10,153 bases of DNA from CBHWET01 sp966112985 (GCA_966112985.1 CBHWET010000158.1:1-10153); one strand, 5' to 3'; positions 1-7,634 are shown, numbered from the stretch's first letter. Numbers and translations: made by a program. The notes: a model not told the origin generated them from the letters alone.

Positions 1-50
1 GGATGATCATCGACAATCAGCACTCTGGTTTGACTTTTTCGCACGGCCAT
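1..50 (-). CDS. Response regulator, N-terminal fragment (cut by window edge)
   Basis: Reading leftward from an ATG at position 50, the first 16 codons give MAVRKSQTRVLIVDDH. A basic leader followed by a hydrophobic strand and a paired-aspartate VDDH motif is the classic start of a CheY-like receiver domain, and VDDHP is especially common in NarL/FixJ-type regulators with a LuxR-type DNA-binding domain. The phosphoacceptor aspartate and any output domain lie outside the window, so the output type is only a guess. No clear ribosome binding site precedes the ATG. It lies in the same direction as the glycosyltransferase gene, about 229 bp downstream of that gene's stop, so it probably has its own promoter. 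A matching histidine kinase is not adjacent; the kinase at 7645 is far away. Confidence 0.7.
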   Translation of the reverse strand, partial: MAVRKSQTRVLIVDDH

Positions 51-279
51 AAGTTTGAGAACGGTTAATTGTTTTAATTGACAAATCTCTCAATGTTTAC
101 GCTGATCATTGTTGAAGCAGCGAACAAAAACCGCAATCGGGCTTAATATCGTGCGAACCTAGAGCAAAACCTGAAAAGCCCCCCCTGTTATAATGGAGAA
201 TCCCGCAGTGAAATGAGACAGTGACCGAGCCGCTGCCGAGAACAATAGAGCAACAGCATGAGAAGCCCGACCAGTTCTC
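51..279. other. Intergenic region between glycosyltransferase stop and response regulator start
   Basis: This 229-bp gap contains no convincing gene. The part next to the response regulator (about 60-115) is AT-rich and is where a minus-strand promoter would be expected, but I cannot pick a -35/-10 pair with confidence. A perfect TATAAT at 189-194 reads on the plus strand, has no recognisable -35 box at the right distance and faces away from the regulator, so it is probably chance. I see no strong hairpin with a T-run to terminate the glycosyltransferase gene. Confidence 0.4.
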
Positions 280-990
280 TCAACGAAACAAATTGTATTT
301 CAAAATACAACGGATCGCGCTAACCCCATCTTTCCAGCCTATCTTCTTACCTTCAGCGTACGTTCTTCCGTAATACGAAATCGGCACCTCGTAAATTCGT
401 AAATCCATGTGCGCCACCTTGGCAGTGATCTCGGGCTCGAAGCCGAATCGGTTCTCTTCGATGTTGATCTTCTGAATAACCTCGCGTTTGAAGGCTTTGT
501 AACCCGTCTCCATATCTGTGAGGTTTAAGTCGGTCGCCATATTTGATAGCGTGGTCAGAATTTTATTCCCAAACGAATGCCAGAAATACAAAACGCGATG
601 TGCACCCGCCCCGGCGAAACGCGACCCGAATACAACGTCAGCCTTTCCGATTAGAATGGGACGTACGAGAATCTCGTATTCGTTTGGGTCGTATTCGAGA
701 TCCGCATCTTGCACAATCACGATGGGGGCGGTGACATGCTTGAATCCAGTGCGTAAAGCCGCCCCTTTTCCCTGGTTCACTTCATGACGAAACAATTTTA
801 CACGCTTGTCCTTTTGCGCGACGGGCTGTAAGGCCTCCCAGGTATTGTCTTTAGAACAATCGTCAACGACCACAATTTCCTGAACGACCGCCTGGCCGAG
901 AACTGTCTCCAGCACATTGGCAATTGTCGCGGCTTCATTGTAAACAGGAACGACAACCGACAGACAGGGCGATATTGTTTTCAAAGCCAT
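280..990 (-). CDS. Family 2 glycosyltransferase, DPM1/polyprenyl-phosphate type
   Basis: Predicted cytoplasmic or membrane-associated inverting transferase with a GT-A fold that moves a sugar from a nucleotide donor to an acceptor, in this subfamily typically polyprenyl phosphate. From the ATG at 990 it is 236 residues. Visible motifs are the N-terminal strand VVVPVYNEA (12-20), the nucleotide-binding VVVDDCSKDNT (D43, D44), NQGKGAALRTG (72-82), the metal-binding DADLEYDP (D95 and D97), and the METGYKAF segment (160-167), which is strongly conserved in DPM1-like enzymes. There is no C-terminal GtrA-like or hydrophobic membrane region, so it matches the short soluble type. A TTG at 996 would add two residues; ATG is preferred, although neither has a good ribosome binding site. 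It is divergent from the UDP-sugar genes, which suggests a shared role in envelope polysaccharide or lipid-linked sugar synthesis. The sugar and acceptor cannot be read from sequence. Confidence 0.9.
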   Translation of the reverse strand: MALKTISPCLSVVVPVYNEAATIANVLETVLGQAVVQEIVVVDDCSKDNTWEALQPVAQKDKRVKLFRHEVNQGKGAALRTGFKHVTAPIVIVQDADLEYDPNEYEILVRPILIGKADVVFGSRFAGAGAHRVLYFWHSFGNKILTTLSNMATDLNLTDMETGYKAFKREVIQKINIEENRFGFEPEITAKVAHMDLRIYEVPISYYGRTYAEGKKIGWKDGVSAIRCILKYNLFR

Positions 991-1132
991 TTCCAACTTG
1001 TGTTTAAAAAGGTCGCGTAGGCTAAACGATTAGATCACATACTTCAAAGGTTTTTAGGATGTTACGATGGCATAGGGTGAGTAAAAACTTTTGGACAAGC
1101 TCGCATGCTCAATCCATTTTAGGCGGCATTTG
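991..1132. promoter_or_regulatory. Divergent intergenic region, probable promoters for glycosyltransferase and wbpA-like gene
   Basis: The two sugar genes diverge from this 142-bp gap, so promoters for both must lie here or just inside it. On the minus strand TTGAAG (plus coordinates 1042-1047) could serve as a -35 box, but the matching -10 (TAGCCT) is poor. On the plus strand TACGAT at 1063-1068 is a fair -10 without a clear -35. An AGGCGG at 1121-1126 lies shortly upstream of the wbpA-like ATG at 1133 and is a weak ribosome binding site. Exact promoter positions are not supported. Confidence 0.35.
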
Positions 1133-2419
1133 ATGACGATTGCGATCATTGGCCTGGGATACGTGGGTTTACCGCTCTGCCTGCAATTTGCTCGCAGTGG
1201 AATTCGCGTGATTGGCCTCGATACTGATCCAAGCAAGGTTGAATCGATCAACGCTGGAAAGAGCTACATCCAACATATCGACAGCAATCGTGTCACCGAG
1301 GCGGTCAAAAATACACTTTTCTCCGCCTCGACCGATTTTTCACGAATCAAAACCGTGGACGCGGTCATCATCTGTGTGCCGACGCCCCTTAATAAGAATC
1401 GCGAGCCCGATATTTCTTATATCGTCAAAACTGGAGAAACCATTGCCCCTTTCCTCCGACCGGGTTCATTAGTCGTGTTAGAGTCCACGACTTATCCAGG
1501 CACGACTGACGGAGAGTTACGCTTCATCCTCGAGAAACATTCCAATCTGAAAGCTGGCGTAGATTTCCATCTCGCATTCTCCCCAGAACGCGAAGACCCC
1601 GGGAATCCAGACAGCAAAGTGGAGCTGATTCCGAAAGTTGTAGGCGGACTAACGCCAGCATGTCTGGAAAAAGCAAAGGCTCTTTATAGCCGCGCGATAA
1701 AGACGATCGTCCCTGTCTCCTCATGCCGCTGCGCCGAGGCCACGAAGCTTTTGGAAAATATTTTCCGTGGCGTAAACATCGCGCTCGTAAATGAATTGAA
1801 GGTAGTTTACGCCGCCATGGGAATCGACATCTGGGAGGTTATTAATGCGGCGAAAACAAAACCCTTCGGCTTCATGCCCTTCTATCCGGGGCCGGGACTC
1901 GGAGGGCATTGTATTCCAATCGATCCATTTTACCTGACTTGGAAAGCACGTGAGTTCAATCAACATACGCGGTTGATCGAACTCGCCGGTCAAATCAACA
2001 CCGCGATGCCGCAATATGTCGTTGATCGCGTGACCGAAGCGTTAAATGCAAAGCAAAAGTCGGTGAAAAATAGTAAAATTTTGTTGTTGGGTCTCGCTTA
2101 TAAACCAAACGTCGATGATGTACGTGGTTCGCCGACCTTTGTCCTGATGGATTTATTGCGAGTTCGTGGTGCACACGTCGCCTATCACGATCCTCACGTT
2201 CCGCTGATTTCCCCTACCCGCACACATGCTCACTGGAGCGGCACGACTTCGGTGTCCTGGGACCGAGAAACAATTTCGCAATTTGATGCTGTTATTATCG
2301 CGACAGCTCACCACGCGATAGATTATTGCCAACTCGCGGATTGGGCGCAGTGCATTGTCGATACTAGAAATGCGATGGCTGGATGCCCGATCGATCCGCA
2401 GAAACTTTGGAAAGCGTAA
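1133..2419 (+). CDS. wbpA: UDP-N-acetyl-D-glucosamine 6-dehydrogenase, WbpA-like
   Basis: NAD-dependent enzyme of the UDP-glucose/GDP-mannose dehydrogenase family. The closest remembered relative is WbpA, which oxidises UDP-GlcNAc twice to UDP-GlcNAcA in O-antigen synthesis. From ATG 1133 it is 428 residues, close to WbpA. The Rossmann motif GLGYVG (7-12) sits right after this ATG, which is why the upstream TTG at 1091 is rejected. Also visible are VPTPLNKNREPD, ESTTYPGTT, the SPERxDPG motif with E152, AEATKLLEN with K205, the catalytic cysteine C260 in GPGLGGHCIPIDPFYLTWKA, and the C-terminal substrate-domain motif LLLGLAYKPNVDDVRGSP. The GHCIPIDPFYLTWKAREF stretch is characteristic of the WbpA branch rather than plain UDP-glucose dehydrogenases. 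The epimerase gene starts 11 nt after the stop codon, so the two are probably co-transcribed. Substrate is inferred from family and neighbour. Confidence 0.9.
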   Translation: MTIAIIGLGYVGLPLCLQFARSGIRVIGLDTDPSKVESINAGKSYIQHIDSNRVTEAVKNTLFSASTDFSRIKTVDAVIICVPTPLNKNREPDISYIVKTGETIAPFLRPGSLVVLESTTYPGTTDGELRFILEKHSNLKAGVDFHLAFSPEREDPGNPDSKVELIPKVVGGLTPACLEKAKALYSRAIKTIVPVSSCRCAEATKLLENIFRGVNIALVNELKVVYAAMGIDIWEVINAAKTKPFGFMPFYPGPGLGGHCIPIDPFYLTWKAREFNQHTRLIELAGQINTAMPQYVVDRVTEALNAKQKSVKNSKILLLGLAYKPNVDDVRGSPTFVLMDLLRVRGAHVAYHDPHVPLISPTRTHAHWSGTTSVSWDRETISQFDAVIIATAHHAIDYCQLADWAQCIVDTRNAMAGCPIDPQKLWKA

Positions 2420-2430
2420 CAAAAAACCAC

Positions 2431-3456
2431 ATGTCCACGTACGAGAAACTACAAATCGAACTCAAAGCTCACCCCAAACGCTGGCTGATCACTGGTTGTG
2501 CCGGTTTCATTGGTTCCAACCTGCTCGAGAAGCTTCTAAAAGCAGATCAATATGTGGTGGGCCTGGACAATTTCTCGACAGGGTATAACAAGAACCTTGC
2601 TGAAGTGCAGTCGCTCGTCACACCTGAACAATGGAATAGGTTTAGATTAATCAAAGGTGACATCTGTGATTTTGCGGCCTGTAAAACAGCGACCGATGGT
2701 ATCGATTTCGTGCTCCACCAGGCCGCCTTAGGTTCGGTCCCCGCCTCAATGGAGCATCCTATTCGTAGTCACCAAAGTAACGTTGACGGTTTTCTCAATA
2801 TCCTCACAGCCGCTCGCGACGCAAAAGTGAAGCGCTTCGTGTACGCATCCAGCAGCGCCATTTACGGGGATGACCCCGAACTGCCAAAGACCGAGCACAA
2901 AATTGGCCGGCCGCTCTCACCGTATGCGGCGCACAAATGGATGAACGAGATTTACGCCGAAGTTTACGCCCGTGCCTATGGCTTTGAATCAATTGGCCTC
3001 CGATATTTCAATGTATTCGGTCCACGGCAGGATCCGGATGGTGCTTACGCTGCGGTTATCCCCAAATGGTTGGCTTCATTATTGAAAATGGAACCAATCT
3101 ATATTAACGGCGATGGCGAAACCAGTCGTGACTTTTGTTTTATCGACAATGTTGTACAGGCAAATCTGCTTGCCGCCACAACTCAAACCGCTGGAGCAAC
3201 AAATCGGGCGTATAATGTCGCGGTTGGAGAACGAACGACACTCAACCAATTGTTCGGATTTTTGAACCAGGGATTACGACAGCGCGACCCAAACCTTCCG
3301 GATCAGAAACCAGTTTACCGCGAATTCCGAGCCGGCGACGTACGCCATTCATTGGCCTCGATTGAAAACGCCCGGACATTCCTTGGTTATCAGCCAACAC
3401 ATTCGACAAAGGCTGGTCTTGAAAGCGCATTGGACTGGTATCGGTCCCATGTTTAA
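2431..3456 (+). CDS. wbpP: UDP-N-acetylhexosamine C4-epimerase, WbpP-like
   Basis: Extended short-chain dehydrogenase/reductase that interconverts the gluco and galacto forms of UDP-HexNAc, or of the UDP-HexNAc uronic acids as in TviC. From ATG 2431 it is 341 residues, the usual WbpP length. It shows the NAD-binding TGCAGFIGS (21-29), VVGLDNFSTGY, a serine cluster YASSSAIYGD (S140-S142) and the catalytic pair Y165/K169 in SPYAAHKW. The family blocks GLRYFNVFGPRQDP, AAVIPKWL and INGDGETSRDF follow. The N-terminal helix STYEKLQIELKAHPKRWLI is typical of WbpP, supporting ATG 2431 over an in-frame ATG at 2383 that lies inside the preceding gene. There is no evident Shine-Dalgarno site in the A-rich 11-nt gap, suggesting translational coupling. 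With the upstream dehydrogenase it should yield UDP-GalNAcA for a capsule, O-antigen or exopolysaccharide. Confidence 0.92.
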   Translation: MSTYEKLQIELKAHPKRWLITGCAGFIGSNLLEKLLKADQYVVGLDNFSTGYNKNLAEVQSLVTPEQWNRFRLIKGDICDFAACKTATDGIDFVLHQAALGSVPASMEHPIRSHQSNVDGFLNILTAARDAKVKRFVYASSSAIYGDDPELPKTEHKIGRPLSPYAAHKWMNEIYAEVYARAYGFESIGLRYFNVFGPRQDPDGAYAAVIPKWLASLLKMEPIYINGDGETSRDFCFIDNVVQANLLAATTQTAGATNRAYNVAVGERTTLNQLFGFLNQGLRQRDPNLPDQKPVYREFRAGDVRHSLASIENARTFLGYQPTHSTKAGLESALDWYRSHV

Positions 3457-3478
3457 CGCTTGGCATCGCGCATAAGCA

Positions 3479-3548
3479 TTCACCGGTAAAAGCACTTGTG
3501 GAAACCCTGAACCTGAGCCACAATACCGGCAATTTTTCACCGGTAAAA
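3479..3548. repeat. 13-bp direct repeat pair TTCACCGGTAAAA upstream of the subtilase gene
   Basis: The 13-bp word TTCACCGGTAAAA occurs identically at 3479-3491 and 3536-3548, 57 bp apart, each copy centred on the palindrome ACCGGT. The second copy forms the middle of the hairpin at 3528-3554. Two identical copies in a short leader suggest protein-binding sites or a local duplication. Confidence 0.6.
3496..3524 (+). promoter_or_regulatory. Possible promoter for the subtilase gene (weak)
   Basis: TTGTGG at 3496-3501 and CACAAT at 3519-3524 are separated by 17 bp and would make a weak sigma-70-like promoter with transcription starting near 3531. The same bases also form an inverted repeat, TTGTGG (3496-3501) with CCACAA (3518-3523), so they could instead be an operator or a hairpin. 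No stronger candidate is seen in the 105-bp gap. Confidence 0.22.
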
Positions 3549-3554
3549 ATTGCC
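3528..3554 (+). promoter_or_regulatory. Perfect 10-bp stem inverted repeat just upstream of the subtilase start
   Basis: GGCAATTTTT (3528-3537) and AAAAATTGCC (3545-3554) are exact reverse complements around the 7-nt loop CACCGGT. The structure ends 7 bp before ATG 3562, directly against the AAGG (3555-3558) that could act as a close ribosome binding site. No T-run follows, so it does not look like an intrinsic terminator for the epimerase gene. It could be an operator or a 5'-end RNA hairpin controlling translation or stability of the subtilase mRNA. Confidence 0.55.
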
Positions 3555-3561
3555 AAGGTTA

Positions 3562-6500
3562 ATGAATCGAACAACCAAGCTTTTCCTCTTCTCCTCCATC
3601 ATCGGAGCTATCATTTTCGCCGCTTGCTTCCAAGCGCAAACGAATCGTACTAAACAGAGTTTGAAAAATGCTGACGCGCCCATCCACAGCGATGCGTCTA
3701 ATCAAAGAAAACAACTGTCCCGTAAATTAACTGTCGGCTCTCCAGCGCTTCAGGTCCCAACACGGGGTGAAGCCCCTCATGCCGATCAACGTTCTTCAGG
3801 ATCAATCATTTTAGATTCTCGCGAAGAAGTGCTGGCCCAAAATCGGATTCGACGTGTGCAATTACTGCAAACCGCGAAGAAGTATCCTTTTGTCCTCAGT
3901 GAAAGCGTTTTTGAAAAAGATCCCGGAACCGGTGTTGAAAAATTGGTGCAACGGCGCGATATGGCTGGTGACCATGTAGTTGTTAAACTCATACCGGGAA
4001 AGACCGACAAAGAGTTGGCCGAAGTGATCGCCACGATCGGCGGACGTATTCTGCGAAAGCTCAACCTCGATTATTCTGACACATTTCTCGTCTCCTTGCC
4101 CAAACCTACCCTCGACGCGGTTTCAGACGCAGTTAGCGCATTAGCTCAGCGCCATGACGTGTTCACCTTTGCCGAGCCAGATTTTATTTCGCACAAAACC
4201 TCCACACCCAACGACTCTCAGTTTAATGCCCAATGGAATCTCCAGAACACAGGCCAAACCGGAGGAATCGCGGATGCTGACGTCGATGGACCTGAAGCTT
4301 GGTCGCTCCAAACGGGAAATGACACCATTGTGATCGCAATCTCGGACACCGGCGTCGATTACAACCATTCCGACCTGTCAGCGAACATGTGGTCAAACCC
4401 GGACGAGGCTGCGAACAGCGGCGACGATGACGCCAACGGTTATGTGGACGATATTCGCGGATGGAACTTTGCCTATGGGAACAACAATCCACTGGACGAT
4501 GAGGGACATGGCACATTCGTGGCCGGTGTTATTGGTGCTCGCGGCAACAACTCAATTGGTATCGCCGGCACCTGTTGGCAATGCAAATTGATGCCTCTTA
4601 AGGCGCTTGATAACGAAGGGTCTGGCTATAACACGGATATCGCGGAGGGATTTAATTACGCACGAAAAAAAGGCGTCAAGATCATCAATGCGTCGCATGC
4701 CGGCCCGACCAGCGCCACTCTTCAACTCGCTGTTAATAATCTCGAAGCTGCTGGTGTCTTGCTCCTCGCTGCTGCTGATAACGATGCGCGCAATGAAGAT
4801 GTTTATGCCGACTATCCGGCGTGCTATACGAATCGAAATATTATCAGCGTAGGCGCCTCAGATAATGAAGATCGTATCGCCTATTTCTCCAACTTCGGAG
4901 CAAAGACCGTCGACCTGTTCGCGCCCGGTGACAGCATTTGGAGCACCCAGCGAGGCAACGGTTATGGATTGGATTCCGGCACTTCCTTTGCGACACCGCT
5001 TGTTGCTGGTGTAGCCGGCCTATTGAAAGCGCAGCATCCGTCATGGACGGTGGACCAGATCAAAAGCGCGCTCCTCAACAGCGTCGATATAAAGACGAAC
5101 CTGATCGGCAAATGCGTCAGCGGTGGAAGATTGAACGCAGTTCGTGCTCTCACTGGAAATTACGGCGGTGATCCAGGCTCCCTAGACATACAGTTTAGTC
5201 CGAAGTGGACAGTAAATGGTGCCGTATTCGCGCTGGCTGTGCAGACCAATGGAAAACTCTTGGTCGGGGGCACTTTTACCAATTCAGCCCTCCACCGTAT
5301 CGCGAGATTAAACTCAGATGGCTCCACAGATACTTTCTTTATGGCAGGGTCTGGCGCGAATGGCGCAGTGCGAACGATAGCACTACAGCCTGACGGTAAA
5401 ATCGTCATAGGTGGCGCTTTTACAAAGTATAACGGAGCTATTCGCAAAGGCATCGCCCGGTTGAAGCCCGACGGCACAATCGATCCAACCTTTAATCCCA
5501 CCGCATCCGCCAATGCAACGGTCACATCCTTACTATTACAGCCAGATGGGAAGATTGTAATTGGTGGCGCTTTCGATTCAATCAATGGACAGGCGCACCA
5601 GAAAATTGCCCGCCTGAATTTCGATGGCACTGTTGACCCAACTTATAATCCTTCCACCGCTGGCGATGTTGAATGCCTCGCTCTGCAATCTGATGGAAAA
5701 ATCGTTTTCGGCGGTGCCAACATCGGTCGCCTCAATACAGATGGAACATCAGACAACAGTTTCGCTTCGACACCAGGGCCCAACGGAACCGTTCGAACAA
5801 TGGTCGTCGATGCCAGCAACGCCATCCTGATCGGTGGCGATTTCACCACTTTTAACGGAACGCCTCGAAGGCACATCGCGCGCATTACTTCAAGTGGAGA
5901 TCTCGACCCCACATTTAATCCTGGAACGGGTGCAAATGGCGTTGGTGCATCCGTAACTGCGCTTGCCGTTTCTGACGACTGCACGATTCTCGCGAGCGGC
6001 AATTTCAGTGATTTCAATGAGGAACAATCAAATAGCTCCGCCCGCTCTGGCATCGTGCGGCTTTCCTCGAGCGGCAGTGTTGATCAGACCTTTGATGCAG
6101 GCGGCGGCAATTATCCCGGCGCGAACGCGATTGAATTACTTAATGATGGCCGTGCCTACATCGCAGGTGGGTTCACCAGTTACAACTATTTTCCACGCCG
6201 TTATGTCGCGCGAATAATCGCCCGCGATGGCTCCCTGGGGACAAATACATTTTCTCTCTCACAGACTAATTTTATTTTGAGCCCTACAGCGGCCAACACG
6301 GCGCTCAGTGTAGCCGCCTTCGGTTGCGCAAGGTGGAAGACCTACGCAACAAACGACTGGATTTCCATAACCAGCGGAGCAATTGGAATCGGTTCGGGGA
6401 CAGTTGTATTCTCCGTTCAAGCCAATACAAACCGTACGCCGCGTGTCGCGACTCTCACGATTGCAGGCAAAACCGTAACTGTCACCCAAGAGGCCTCGCT

Positions 6501-7530
6501 TGCGCCTTCCACCCTTTTCGGCAGGACGATTACGTTAAACGATCTGGTATTAATTACCTCTCAAATTACAAACAGCTACATCTCTCGTATTTTAACCAAC
6601 GAAACCTTTGGAACATTCGGATATTCGATTTCGGGGCCAACGAATTCATCACTGACGATCACGGATGAACTCGGGACCGCCACTATCGTATTTTCTTTTT
6701 CGACTGCCACGACCGGCACTTACACGAATAGTCGAGGCAGCTACGGAACGTTCACCCTTTACCCGACGCGCGCCGACTTCGATGGCGATAGCCGTGCCGA
6801 TTTGCTTTGGGTAAATTCTTCGAACCAACTGCACGAGTGGTCCATGGATGGCACGAATTTCCTCGGGGCTAACAGCGTTGCCGCAGGCAAGTCACAAGCG
6901 TTGAACTGGAAAGTTGCTGCCGTGAATGATTTCGACTTCGACGGCCATCCAGATATTCTGTGGCAAAATTCATCGGGTTACTTGTCGGTTTGGATGCTGA
7001 ATGGGACGAATTTTGAAAAATCTGTTTCGTTCGGCACAAGTGGCTCCTGGAAAGCCATCGGTATGGCTGATTTGAACTACGACGGTAAAAAAGATTTAAT
7101 CTTTGCCAACGGCAGTAATTACCTGCAGGGCTGGTTCCTGGACGGCACCAATCGTGTTGCGAAAACTAGACTAAATCGCGGCAAACCTGCCCCACTCTTC
7201 TTGAAGCCAATTGGTTTCGATGACTTTAATGGGGACGGTCAATCGGACCTGCTGTGGCAAAGCACAAGCAATATTTTGTCGGTATGGTTCATGAACGGAA
7301 CAAATTTTGTCGGGACGAATACCCTGAACAACGGACAGGCGATCTCGAGCGACTGGAAACCTGTCGCATTGAACGATTTCAATTACGACGGTCATGCAGA
7401 TGTTTTGTTTGAAAACTCCGCTGGCGAACTATGGCTGTGGCTTTTAAACCAGACGAATACGATCGAATCTGCATGGCTGCAGCCCGGACAGTCCGTGGAC
7501 CCGAAATGGCGTATCGCCTCACCTCGCTAA
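3562..7530 (+). CDS. Secreted subtilisin-family (S8) protease with delta-60, BACON-like and FG-GAP-like repeats
   Basis: A 1322-residue exported protein. From ATG 3562, residues 1-23 are a basic then hydrophobic signal sequence; FAAC could be a lipobox, so it may be a lipoprotein. A pro-region follows (about 137-210, VVVKLIPGKTDKELAEVI). The S8 domain spans about 225-530 with the catalytic triad D262 (SDTGVD), H316 (EGHGTFVAG) and S475 (SGTSFATP), the oxyanion asparagine N407 and a calcium-type loop DDDANGYVDD. Residues 539-889 hold seven delta-60-type repeats (DGxxDxxF...LQPDGKIVIGGAF). A BACON-like module covers 896-978 and an unassigned beta-rich module about 979-1069. Residues 1070-1322 carry five FG-GAP-like repeats with acidic loops starting at D1072, D1123, D1170, D1221 and D1272. 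There is no PEP-CTERM or type IX sorting tail. The catalytic domain is probably active against extracellular protein; the long C-terminal half probably binds a surface, polymer or partner. An upstream TTG at 3550 lies in the hairpin and is not favoured. Confidence 0.88.
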   Translation: MNRTTKLFLFSSIIGAIIFAACFQAQTNRTKQSLKNADAPIHSDASNQRKQLSRKLTVGSPALQVPTRGEAPHADQRSSGSIILDSREEVLAQNRIRRVQLLQTAKKYPFVLSESVFEKDPGTGVEKLVQRRDMAGDHVVVKLIPGKTDKELAEVIATIGGRILRKLNLDYSDTFLVSLPKPTLDAVSDAVSALAQRHDVFTFAEPDFISHKTSTPNDSQFNAQWNLQNTGQTGGIADADVDGPEAWSLQTGNDTIVIAISDTGVDYNHSDLSANMWSNPDEAANSGDDDANGYVDDIRGWNFAYGNNNPLDDEGHGTFVAGVIGARGNNSIGIAGTCWQCKLMPLKALDNEGSGYNTDIAEGFNYARKKGVKIINASHAGPTSATLQLAVNNLEAAGVLLLAAADNDARNEDVYADYPACYTNRNIISVGASDNEDRIAYFSNFGAKTVDLFAPGDSIWSTQRGNGYGLDSGTSFATPLVAGVAGLLKAQHPSWTVDQIKSALLNSVDIKTNLIGKCVSGGRLNAVRALTGNYGGDPGSLDIQFSPKWTVNGAVFALAVQTNGKLLVGGTFTNSALHRIARLNSDGSTDTFFMAGSGANGAVRTIALQPDGKIVIGGAFTKYNGAIRKGIARLKPDGTIDPTFNPTASANATVTSLLLQPDGKIVIGGAFDSINGQAHQKIARLNFDGTVDPTYNPSTAGDVECLALQSDGKIVFGGANIGRLNTDGTSDNSFASTPGPNGTVRTMVVDASNAILIGGDFTTFNGTPRRHIARITSSGDLDPTFNPGTGANGVGASVTALAVSDDCTILASGNFSDFNEEQSNSSARSGIVRLSSSGSVDQTFDAGGGNYPGANAIELLNDGRAYIAGGFTSYNYFPRRYVARIIARDGSLGTNTFSLSQTNFILSPTAANTALSVAAFGCARWKTYATNDWISITSGAIGIGSGTVVFSVQANTNRTPRVATLTIAGKTVTVTQEASLAPSTLFGRTITLNDLVLITSQITNSYISRILTNETFGTFGYSISGPTNSSLTITDELGTATIVFSFSTATTGTYTNSRGSYGTFTLYPTRADFDGDSRADLLWVNSSNQLHEWSMDGTNFLGANSVAAGKSQALNWKVAAVNDFDFDGHPDILWQNSSGYLSVWMLNGTNFEKSVSFGTSGSWKAIGMADLNYDGKKDLIFANGSNYLQGWFLDGTNRVAKTRLNRGKPAPLFLKPIGFDDFNGDGQSDLLWQSTSNILSVWFMNGTNFVGTNTLNNGQAISSDWKPVALNDFNYDGHADVLFENSAGELWLWLLNQTNTIESAWLQPGQSVDPKWRIASPR
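5176..6228 (+). repeat. Seven delta-60-type repeats within the subtilase
   Basis: Seven consecutive units of about 50 codons each begin with G-[ST/D]-x-D-x-x-[FY], run through a hydrophobic strand and [QL]PDGKI[VL][IV]GG[AT]F, and end with R-IARL. The fourth unit is only about 39 residues long because the segment between GGA and GRLN is missing. The sixth is lengthened by a serine- and asparagine-rich insertion. Seven units could close a beta-propeller, which is inference. Confidence 0.8.
6769..7527 (+). repeat. Five FG-GAP/VCBS-like repeats at the subtilase C terminus
   Basis: Five units of 47-51 residues share DF(N/D)xDGxxDLLW, a turn, and WxMxGTNF. The Dx[DN]xDGxxD loops are typical calcium-binding turns of FG-GAP-type propeller repeats. 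The last unit ends a few residues before the stop codon. The style is common in large secreted proteins of Verrucomicrobiota and Acidobacteriota, a statement from memory. Confidence 0.75.
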
Positions 7531-7634
7531 TCGGGAACTACGCATTTTTTAGCACCTTTGCATTTTAATATTTAGGCGTAGGTTGCATAAGAGGCCACAC
7601 GATGCTGTGGTAATCATGGTGGGGCTTGTTTATT

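Noticed and set aside
189..194. Perfect TATAAT on the plus strand
   Set aside because: No -35 box at a suitable distance and no plus-strand gene downstream for nearly 1 kb.
1091..1132. Upstream TTG start for the dehydrogenase
   Set aside because: The extra 14 residues are not family-like, and the Rossmann motif sits normally placed after ATG 1133.
3528..3554. Intrinsic terminator of the epimerase gene
   Set aside because: The stem is AT-rich and no T-run follows; its position against the subtilase start fits regulation better.
7538..7581. CTACGC/GCGTAG inverted repeat after the subtilase stop as a terminator
   Set aside because: The loop is over 30 nt and the stem only 6 bp; a T-run lies inside the loop rather than after the stem.
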